A stretch of DNA of 64,000 bases from Negativibacillus massiliensis (GTDB lineage: Bacteria > Bacillota > Clostridia > Oscillospirales > Ruminococcaceae), in contig NZ_FTRU01000008.1 of assembly GCF_900148495.1 (NCBI RefSeq), positions 1,488,001 through 1,552,000 on the forward strand, read 5' to 3'. A model generated the notes under the pieces. It made no database searches. It worked only from the letters and a program-made list of their open reading frames with translations, and had not been told where the DNA came from. Made by a program: the position numbers and the translations under genes. Of the stretch, positions 57,967-64,000 are shown piece after piece. Position 1 is the first letter of the stretch; every line of letters begins with the position of its first letter.

Positions 57967-58917
57967 TTACCATCTTAACACGCAGGCTCCGGTAGTAAGA
58001 CCTGCACCAAATGCGGTCAGTACCAGAAGATCGCCTGCTTTAAACTTGCCTTCGGTATTTGCTCTGTCCAAAACAATCGGAATACTTGCAGCTGAGGTAT
58101 TTCCCAGATTTTCAATGCCGGTCAAGCATTTTTCTCCAGAAACCTTTAACTTGTGAGCTGCAGCTTCTATGATTCTCAGATTTGCCTGATGCGGTACAAT
58201 CCAGTCAACATCTTCCACCTTCACACCAGCCTGATCACATACAATCTGAACATCCCGATACATTGATGAAACTGCAAATTTGTATACTTCTTTTCCGTTC
58301 ATGGAAAGATAGCTCTGATTTTTTGGAAGCTTGTCAAACGGACTGTCTCCACCCACATGCGGGATATTGAGTACATCAACATTTCCATTTGCTGTCAGTT
58401 GAATGGCCATCAGGTTTTCTCCCTCGCCCAAAACAACTGCTCCTGCTCCGTCGCCAAACAGTACACAGGTGGAACGATCGCTCCAGTCCATCATTCTGGT
58501 CATACAGTCTCCTGCAAGTACCAGAACTTTTTTTACTTTCTTTCTTGCAAAATATCCTGCTGCCACATCCAGTGCATAGATAAATCCCGTACATGCTGCA
58601 CTGATATCCATTGCCGGACAGCTCGCACCGATTTCTTTCTGGATAACACACGCCTGAGATGGTGTGATATAATCTCCGCGGATGGTTGCACACAAAATCA
58701 AATCCAGTTCCTGTGCTGTGATTCCTGCCCGTTCCAGCGCCTGATCGGCAGCCTGTGTCAGCAAATCGGTCAGCGTTTCATCGGTGCAGACGGCTCTTTC
58801 CCGAATTCCGGTTCTCTGGCTGATCCACTCATCGCTGGTATCCAGAAAGGTCGAAAGATCGTCATTGGTCTTGCGGCATTTTGGAAGCGCACTTGCGGTT
58901 GAAAGTATTTTAAACAT
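57967..58917 (-). CDS. fabH: 3-oxoacyl-ACP synthase III
   Basis: 316 residues. Catalytic Cys109 in MDISAACTGFIYALDVAAGY, His in VDWIVPHQANLRIIEAAAHK, and Asn in GIENLGNTSAASIPIVLD form the Cys-His-Asn triad of initiating synthases. DTSDEWISQRTGIRERAVC near the N-terminus is family-typical. It condenses acetyl- or branched acyl-CoA with malonyl-ACP to start a chain. First biosynthetic gene after the marR regulator (23 bp gap). Confidence 0.97.
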   Translation of the reverse strand: MFKILSTASALPKCRKTNDDLSTFLDTSDEWISQRTGIRERAVCTDETLTDLLTQAADQALERAGITAQELDLILCATIRGDYITPSQACVIQKEIGASCPAMDISAACTGFIYALDVAAGYFARKKVKKVLVLAGDCMTRMMDWSDRSTCVLFGDGAGAVVLGEGENLMAIQLTANGNVDVLNIPHVGGDSPFDKLPKNQSYLSMNGKEVYKFAVSSMYRDVQIVCDQAGVKVEDVDWIVPHQANLRIIEAAAHKLKVSGEKCLTGIENLGNTSAASIPIVLDRANTEGKFKAGDLLVLTAFGAGLTTGACVLRW

Positions 58918-58940
58918 GCTATCGCCTCGTTTCGTTGTTG

Positions 58941-59405
58941 TTATCGGTCCAAAGGTTCGCCCAGCTGCTCTTTTAAAAACTGATCCAACTTCATGATTCC
59001 TTTATACAGAGCCTGCTGTTCCTCTTCGCTCATGTCCCGAATAATGCTGCGCACCATCGACTCATGAAAGTACCGATGAACCGAGTCGATCTTCTTCCCC
59101 ATACGGGTCAAAGAAACATAGACGATGCGGGCATCCTCTTCGCTTCGGATTTTTTCCACATATCCCTTTTTCATCAGCTTGTTGATTCCCACTGTAACCG
59201 ATGGCAGGGTGATTCCCAGATCCTCCGCAATTTCCGAAATGGTTCTCTGTTTGTTTTTTCCTTTCCCCACTGATTCGATCAGGTGCATCTCATTGATGGT
59301 CAGATCAATTTTATCCGAACGCTTTAAAATTGTCTCTTCCACCTTTAAAATGGAACGGTAGGTATCTACAATCACAGCATTAAGCTGCTCTTCAAACGGT
59401 TTCAT
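58941..59405 (-). CDS. MarR-family regulator of fatty acid synthesis (FabT-like)
   Basis: 154 residues. Winged helix-turn-helix at about 45-105 (INEMHLIESVGKGKNKQRTI, SEIAEDLGITLPSVTVGINK, KGYVEKIRSEEDARIVYVSL) flanked by dimerisation helices. In streptococci and enterococci a MarR protein at this position, FabT, represses the fab genes when bound to acyl-ACP. The same gene order here (marR-fabH-acpP-fabK) and an operator-like dyad over the promoter support that function. AAAGGAAAACTG precedes the ATG. I leave the symbol empty since the orthology is inferred from context. Confidence 0.88.
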   Translation of the reverse strand: MKPFEEQLNAVIVDTYRSILKVEETILKRSDKIDLTINEMHLIESVGKGKNKQRTISEIAEDLGITLPSVTVGINKLMKKGYVEKIRSEEDARIVYVSLTRMGKKIDSVHRYFHESMVRSIIRDMSEEEQQALYKGIMKLDQFLKEQLGEPLDR

Positions 59406-59460
59406 GTCAGTTTTCCTTTCAGACTGATTTGCTTTATAAAAAGTAACATTTGTTATTTTT

Positions 59461-59507
59461 AATTAGATTGACAAACTAATTATAAGCATGGATTTCCCTC
59501 TTGTCAA
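59461..59507 (-). promoter_or_regulatory. Fatty acid operon promoter with overlapping dyad operator
   Basis: On the minus strand TTGACA (59507-59502), 17-bp spacer, TATAAT (59484-59479), an exact consensus. A 21-bp imperfect palindrome at 59461-59481, with arms AATTAG-n-TTG and CAA-n-CTAATT around a central base, covers the end of the -10 and the expected start site near 59472. Binding of the MarR protein from the first gene would block transcription of the whole fab/acc operon. Confidence 0.87.
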
Positions 59508-59541
59508 GAAAAATTTGTCGAGATTGATTCTAAACAGCATC

Positions 59542-59574
59542 AAAAAAGGTGCAGTTGATTACTGCACCTTTTTT
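59542..59574. terminator. Terminator of the flavoprotein gene
   Basis: A perfect 14-bp stem AAAAAAGGTGCAGT / ACTGCACCTTTTTT with a 5-nt loop, placed just after the stop codon of the minus-strand flavoprotein gene and before the fab promoter. It can work in both directions. Confidence 0.92.
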
Positions 59575-59575
59575 C

Positions 59576-60196
59576 TTATCGGATAAAATTTGTCTTTTGA
59601 GCTGGTTCTTTTTCCGGGAAAGAAACCCCATTTTCGCGGCCCAGTTCAATACATTTTAACAGCCATGCCATATTATTTCCCAATGTGCGCATGATCTGCA
59701 ATCCTTCCTTGTCCTGGCGTACCTCATCCGGTGTGTTGCCATGAACCATATTCCAATAACGAGAGGAAACTACTGGCATACCGGAGATGGTAAAGTACTT
59801 GTTCAGCTGGTCAAGAGATGCTGTGGAACCTGCTCTACGGCAGCTTACTACAGCAGCTCCAGGCTTTCCTTCAAAAATCGCGGATTTCCCGTAGAAGGTA
59901 CGATCCAAAAAGGCGCTGATCTGACCGGATGCATTTGCATAATAAACCGGTGAACCAAAAATAAAGCCATCTGCCCGTTTTGCCTTTTCCACAAACTCGT
60001 TGACACCATCGTCAAACACACATTTTCCTGTTTTGAGACAAGATCCGCAAGCAATACATCCCGCAATCGGTTTTGTTCCAATGTGGAATATCTCGGTTTC
60101 AATACCGTTCTTTTCCAAAGCTCCTGCTACTTCACAAAGTGCGGTATAGGTGCATCCCTGTGCGTGAGGACTTCCGTTTAACAACAGTACTTTCAT
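59576..60196 (-). CDS. Iron-sulfur flavoprotein / NADPH-dependent FMN reductase family
   Basis: 206 residues. FMN-binding start MKVLLLNGSPHAQGCTYTAL, then the compact Cys motif CIACGSCLKTGKCVFDDG near residue 48 that binds a [4Fe-4S] cluster in archaeal and clostridial iron-sulfur flavoproteins, and GFIFGSPVYYANASGQISAF for the flavin. It probably passes electrons in oxidative-stress defence or other redox reactions; the partner is unknown. It has its own promoter and terminator. The neighbouring fprA also encodes a flavoprotein on the same strand. Confidence 0.88.
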   Translation of the reverse strand: MKVLLLNGSPHAQGCTYTALCEVAGALEKNGIETEIFHIGTKPIAGCIACGSCLKTGKCVFDDGVNEFVEKAKRADGFIFGSPVYYANASGQISAFLDRTFYGKSAIFEGKPGAAVVSCRRAGSTASLDQLNKYFTISGMPVVSSRYWNMVHGNTPDEVRQDKEGLQIMRTLGNNMAWLLKCIELGRENGVSFPEKEPAQKTNFIR

Positions 60197-60265
60197 TCCA
60201 AATTCCTTCTTTCCCTGTTTTCTTTGGTTTTTATGAAACAGTACAGTTTATTGTGTTTCAGATTT

Positions 60266-60294
60266 ATTATACCTGTTTTTTGTAAATTTGTCAT
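60266..60294 (-). promoter_or_regulatory. Promoter of the iron-sulfur flavoprotein gene
   Basis: On the minus strand ATGACA (60294-60289), 17-bp spacer, TATAAT (60271-60266), about 70 bp before the start codon. Confidence 0.7.
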
Positions 60295-60393
60295 GAAAAA
60301 ATGAAAGTATCTTACTGCATTTGCCAATTAGCTAAGACATATATTTTGTTCTGCCCATCAGCTGCACTGATTTTTTCTTCTTGTTTCAGAAAG

Positions 60394-60428
60394 AAAAAAT
60401 CCGGTTTAGACTGAATCTAAACCGGATT
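60394..60428 (-). terminator. Intrinsic terminator after fprA
   Basis: A 13-bp perfect stem AATCCGGTTTAGA / TCTAAACCGGATT with a 5-nt loop; a T-run follows on the minus strand. Confidence 0.9.
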
Positions 60429-60475
60429 GTCTGATTTAAAAATGTTTTTAATACTCTGTTAGAAGCTGTGCGTGA

Positions 60476-61684
60476 TTAGAAGCTCAGAGCAAAGGATTTA
60501 CCAAATTCTTTTGCGTTTTCCAGATCTTCTTCGCTTGGAACAAAGGTAACTTTGAAACCATCTTCAAAAACATTCATCTTAAGACCCAGCAGTCTTGTCT
60601 GAATGTTTCCAACAGCTTCACCAGTCCATCCAAAGGAACCGAATACCAACGCTGGTTTCTTTGCAGCGTTGATTGCATCGATGCCTGCCAGCAGATTCCA
60701 TACCGGTGGAACTGCATCACGGTTGAGTGTTGGGCTTCCTACTGCGAATGCATCACATTCGTTGATGAGTGCATGCAGCTTGTCCATATCGTGCTCGATA
60801 ATATCATAGGTTACACACTCTGCATTTGGTTTTGCTTCCAGAATACCTTCTCGGATTTTTTCAGCCAGTTTTGCGGTATTTCCATAAGCGGAGGTATAGA
60901 ATACAGGAATTACTGGAACTTCATGGACTACTGGTGCAGACCATGCTTCGTAGTTTGCAATAACCTCATCCATTCTGCCTGCTTTGGTCAGAACTGGACC
61001 ATGGCTGGTGCAGATAAACTCCGGCTGTACCGGCAGAGCTTTGATCTTTTCCAGACCTTTGCGTACAAAGGAAGCAAATGGACCAAAGATTGCTCCGTAA
61101 TACAGTTTGAGTGCTGCATCATATGCCTTTGGATATGCGATATTGGTATCAAAGGTATATGGTTCACAGTAATGACAACCCAGGAAGTCACAGGTAAACA
61201 GGGTCTTTGCATCCTCTACCCAGGTAAACATCGAATCTGGCCAATGCAGGTTTGGTGCAAAGAAGAAGGTCAAAACTCTTCCACCCAGATCCAGTGTTTC
61301 TCCATCTTTTACTTTCTGAACATCCAGATCACAGCGATTGGTGATGTTTTTCAGATACAGACTTCCTGCCTGAGAAGCAATGATTTTTGCTTTCGGCATC
61401 AGTTCCAAAAGTTTTGCCATCGAACCGGAGTGGTCTGGCTCATTATGATTCATGATGATGTAATCGATTTCTTCCAGAGGGCAAACCTCTTTGATATTTT
61501 CAAGGTACTGATGGAAAAATCCTTCATGACAGGTTTCGATCAGTGCGGTCTTTTCACTGCCCTTTACAACATAGGAATTGTATGTTGTACCGGAGTCAGT
61601 TTTCATTACAATATCAAACACCCTCATATTTGGGTTCTGGATTCCAACGGAATAAATTCCTTCTGTGATTTTAACAGCGGACAT
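60476..61684 (-). CDS. fprA: A-type flavoprotein (FprA family), flavodiiron oxygen/NO reductase
   Basis: 402 residues. N-terminal metallo-beta-lactamase domain with diiron ligands in MNHNEPDHSGSM (H-x-E-x-D-H), NLHWPDSMFTW, FTCDFLGCHYC and CTSHGPV. The C-terminal flavodoxin domain starts near residue 255 (PVFYTSAYGNTAKLAEKIRE) with FAVGSPTLNRDAVPP and VFGSFGWTGEAVG. These soluble enzymes reduce O2 to water or NO to N2O and protect anaerobes. There is no C-terminal rubredoxin domain, so an external electron donor is needed. It has its own promoter and a strong terminator. Confidence 0.96.
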   Translation of the reverse strand: MSAVKITEGIYSVGIQNPNMRVFDIVMKTDSGTTYNSYVVKGSEKTALIETCHEGFFHQYLENIKEVCPLEEIDYIIMNHNEPDHSGSMAKLLELMPKAKIIASQAGSLYLKNITNRCDLDVQKVKDGETLDLGGRVLTFFFAPNLHWPDSMFTWVEDAKTLFTCDFLGCHYCEPYTFDTNIAYPKAYDAALKLYYGAIFGPFASFVRKGLEKIKALPVQPEFICTSHGPVLTKAGRMDEVIANYEAWSAPVVHEVPVIPVFYTSAYGNTAKLAEKIREGILEAKPNAECVTYDIIEHDMDKLHALINECDAFAVGSPTLNRDAVPPVWNLLAGIDAINAAKKPALVFGSFGWTGEAVGNIQTRLLGLKMNVFEDGFKVTFVPSEEDLENAKEFGKSFALSF

Positions 61685-61721
61685 TTCACATCTTCCTTTC
61701 TAAATTTCTTTTCCTCATAAT

Positions 61722-61750
61722 ATTGTACCAAACAGGTATATCATTGTAAA
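61722..61750 (-). promoter_or_regulatory. Promoter of fprA
   Basis: On the minus strand TTTACA (61750-61745), 17-bp spacer, TACAAT (61727-61722), about 35 bp before the fprA start. Directly upstream, AAACTGA/TCAGTTT (61757-61780) forms an inverted repeat. That repeat could be a weak uvrA terminator or an operator. Confidence 0.7.
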
Positions 61751-61812
61751 GATACAAAACTGACAAATAAATATCAGTTTATAACGTTTTTCTGCGTCAA
61801 TGCGTCGAGAAA

Positions 61813-63999
61813 TTATCCTTTGAGCAGTACTTTTTTCAGATACTTTCCGGTATAAGAGCCTTCGCATTCCGCAACCTGTTCCGGTGTACCGGTCGCGATG
61901 ATTTCGCCGCCCCTGTCACCGCCTTCCGGTCCCAGATCTATGATATAATCGGCAGTTTTGATGACATCCAGATTATGCTCAATGACTACCACTGTATTTC
62001 CGCTGTCCACCAATGTCTGGAGCACTTCAATCAGCTTGTGGACATCTGCTGCATGCAGTCCGGTTGTTGGCTCATCCAGAATGTAGATGGTTCGTCCGGT
62101 CGCACGTTTGGAAAGTTCGGTTGCAAGCTTTACTCTCTGTGCCTCACCACCGGAAAGAGTTGTTGCAGACTGTCCCAGCTTTACATAGCCAAGTCCAACA
62201 TCGCACAGGGTCTTCATCTTGCGTGCGATCTTCGGGATATTTTCGAAGAAAAGATATGCTTCCTCCGCTGTCATCTCCAAAACATCGCTGATATTTTTTC
62301 CCTTATACTTTACTTCCAGTGTCTCACGGTTATAACGTTTTCCCTTGCAGACCTCACACGGAACATAGATGTCCGGCAAAAAGTGCATCTCGATCTGAAG
62401 GATTCCGTCGCCCTCACAGGCTTCACAACGTCCGCCCTTCACATTAAAGGAAAATCTTCCGCTGTCATATCCTCTTGTTTTTGCTTCATTTGTCTGTGCA
62501 AACAACTGACGAATATCGGTAAATACACCGGTATAGGTTGCAGGGTTGGAACGCGGGGTACGTCCAATTGGGCTCTGGCTGATTTCAATTACCTTATCCA
62601 GCTCTTCCAATCCCACAATCTCCTTGTGCTTTCCCGGACGCTCTCTTGCCTGATTTAACGCTGCTGCAAGACCTTTATAGAGGATTTCGTTGATTAGCGA
62701 CGATTTTCCCGAACCGGAAACGCCGGTAACTGCGGTAAAGGTTCCCAGCGGAATGGAAACGTTTACATTTTTAAGGTTATTCTGAGCTGCTCCCTTGATG
62801 GTCAGTTTCTTTCCATTGCCTTCTCTGCGTTTTTCTGGAATTGGAATTTTCTTTCTGCCGCTCAGATACTGACCGGTAATCGAACGTTCGCAAGCCATGA
62901 TTTCATAGACTGGACCGGCACAAACAACTTCACCGCCGTGTACACCTGCGCCCGGACCGATGTCCACAATGTAGTCTGAAGCAAACATTGTATCCTCATC
63001 ATGCTCTACCACAATGACGGTATTACCCAAGTCGCGCAGATGACGCAGGGTGTCGATCAACTTGTCATTGTCCCGCTGATGCAAACCGATGCTCGGTTCA
63101 TCCAGAATATACAGAACTCCCATGAGGGAAGAACCGATCTGGGTTGCAAGGCGGATACGCTGACTTTCTCCGCCCGACAAAGTTGCCGATGCTCTGGAGA
63201 GGGTCAGATAATCCAAACCAACATTTTTTAAAAATTCTAAGCGGGAACGAATCTCCTTGATGACCTGATGGGAGATCATCTCCTCTTTTTCGGTCAACTG
63301 AAGGTTATTGAAAAAGTCGATCATTGCCGCTACCGACAGTCGGCAAAGCTGGCTGATATTCATTCCACCGATCAGAACGGACAGGCTCTCCTTTTTCAGT
63401 CGGTCGCCATGACACTGCGGACAATCCACCGAGTTCATCCAGTTAGTAATTTCTTCCCTCATCCAGTTGGAAGAAGTCTCCCTGAAACGACGTTCGAGGT
63501 TGTTTGCCACTCCCTCAAACTCAGTATAATAGGTGGATTTTACATCCTCGGTATCGCGCACCATCTTGATCTTTTCGCCTTTGGTTCCGTACAAAAGGAT
63601 GTCCACAATCTCTTTTGGCAGGTCTTTTACCGGAGTGTCCAAAGAGAAATGATAGTGGTCTGCAAGGCTCTGGAAATACAGCTGGGAGATTCCCCCTTCT
63701 GCATAGTACCATCCGCTTGCCTTAATTGCGCCTTCCCGAATGGACTTGCTTTTATCCGGGATAACCAAGTCAGGGTCGATGCTCATAAAGGTACCTAAGC
63801 CAGTACATTTTTCACAGGCACCGAATGGATTGTTAAACGAAAACATACGAGGGTTTAATTCCTCAATACTGATGTTATGTTCCGGACAGGCATAATTTTG
63901 TGAGAACATCATCTCTTCCCCGTCCACAACATCCACAACAACCAAGCCGCCGGTCAGCCCAATTGCTGTTTCCAGTGAGTCGGTCAGTCTGGACTGAAT
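61813..63999 (-). CDS. uvrA: Excinuclease ABC subunit A, C-terminal three quarters (cut by window edge)
   Basis: The frame is open to the right edge and ends at TAA near 61813, giving about 728 residues; roughly 210 N-terminal residues with the first Walker A are outside. Visible are the first signature [17 protein letters not shown] and Walker [16 protein letters not shown]. The second Walker A follows as [17 protein letters not shown], then the zinc finger [20 protein letters not shown] with [16 protein letters not shown]. The second signature is [20 protein letters not shown] and the second Walker [20 protein letters not shown]. It recognises bulky DNA damage and loads UvrB. No break is seen in the part present. 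Confidence 0.96.
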   Translation of the reverse strand: MQSRLTDSLETAIGLTGGLVVVDVVDGEEMMFSQNYACPEHNISIEELNPRMFSFNNPFGACEKCTGLGTFMSIDPDLVIPDKSKSIREGAIKASGWYYAEGGISQLYFQSLADHYHFSLDTPVKDLPKEIVDILLYGTKGEKIKMVRDTEDVKSTYYTEFEGVANNLERRFRETSSNWMREEITNWMNSVDCPQCHGDRLKKESLSVLIGGMNISQLCRLSVAAMIDFFNNLQLTEKEEMISHQVIKEIRSRLEFLKNVGLDYLTLSRASATLSGGESQRIRLATQIGSSLMGVLYILDEPSIGLHQRDNDKLIDTLRHLRDLGNTVIVVEHDEDTMFASDYIVDIGPGAGVHGGEVVCAGPVYEIMACERSITGQYLSGRKKIPIPEKRREGNGKKLTIKGAAQNNLKNVNVSIPLGTFTAVTGVSGSGKSSLINEILYKGLAAALNQARERPGKHKEIVGLEELDKVIEISQSPIGRTPRSNPATYTGVFTDIRQLFAQTNEAKTRGYDSGRFSFNVKGGRCEACEGDGILQIEMHFLPDIYVPCEVCKGKRYNRETLEVKYKGKNISDVLEMTAEEAYLFFENIPKIARKMKTLCDVGLGYVKLGQSATTLSGGEAQRVKLATELSKRATGRTIYILDEPTTGLHAADVHKLIEVLQTLVDSGNTVVVIEHNLDVIKTADYIIDLGPEGGDRGGEIIATGTPEQVAECEGSYTGKYLKKVLLKG

Positions 64000-64000
64000 A

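Noticed and set aside
1-64000. tRNA, rRNA, insertion sequence or prophage genes
   Set aside because: I found no cloverleaf-like element, transposase, integrase or flanking direct repeat. Gene content is core metabolism and regulation throughout.

Overview
The window reads as core chromosome of a Gram-positive, anaerobic, endospore-forming Clostridia member. An Oscillospiraceae/Ruminococcaceae-like gut bacterium is my inference, not a proof. Pointers are spoIIR with a sigma-F-like promoter, a T-box leader in front of alaS, a FabK/FabT-type fatty acid cluster, an oxygen-scavenging A-type flavoprotein, 2-hydroxyacyl-CoA dehydratase-type radical/Fe-S machinery, and IreB. Composition looks even throughout. 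I see no insertion sequences, phage genes, CRISPR arrays, rRNA or tRNA genes.

Layout. 1-4 kb: the tail of a MarR regulator and an asymmetric heterodimeric ABC exporter, with three copies of a 12-bp dyad in the leader. 4-8.7 kb (minus): phosphoribosyltransferase, hinT, T-box-controlled alaS, spoIIR. 8.9-13.8 kb (plus): PHP phosphatase, DUF362-ferredoxin protein, ispE, nadE. 13.8-17.5 kb: lipoprotein, response regulator and histidine kinase. 17.6-23.5 kb: an autoregulated-looking XRE regulator, then phosphatase, membrane protein, acetyltransferase, DUF1385 protein, prmC and a HAD hydrolase. 23.5-28.8 kb: an 85-bp tandem repeat array, a secreted PepSY protein, and two convergent ECF sigma/anti-sigma pairs, one preceded by a promoter and a leader ending in an intrinsic terminator. 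29-34.4 kb (minus): a PF06541 membrane protein and a two-gene dehydratase activase. 34.8-40.5 kb (plus): a Phe/Tyr-rich leader peptide with attenuator, then aroF-aroB-aroA-aroC-pheA. 40.7-41.4 kb: ireB and a small unknown gene. 41.5-48.3 kb (minus): an opp peptide importer with a double-cubane Fe-S protein as last gene. 48.7-59.5 kb (minus): a complete type II fatty acid operon from fabT-like marR through fabH, acpP, fabK, fabD, fabG, fabF, accB, fabZ, accC, accD and accA to degV. 59.6-64 kb (minus): an FMN/Fe-S flavoprotein, fprA, and the 3' part of uvrA.

How it works together. The fab/acc cluster encodes malonyl-CoA supply and the full elongation cycle. It has a perfect consensus promoter whose -10 is overlapped by an inverted repeat that should bind the first gene product. 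The aro/phe operon feeds phenylalanine synthesis and appears to be controlled by ribosome-mediated attenuation on a Phe/Tyr leader peptide, an unusual arrangement for a Firmicute. The sigma/anti-sigma/PepSY region looks like an envelope signalling module in which the secreted protein and the anti-sigma factor carry closely related PepSY repeats. The two most interesting candidates are the phe leader and the PepSY sigma module with its structured leader RNA.
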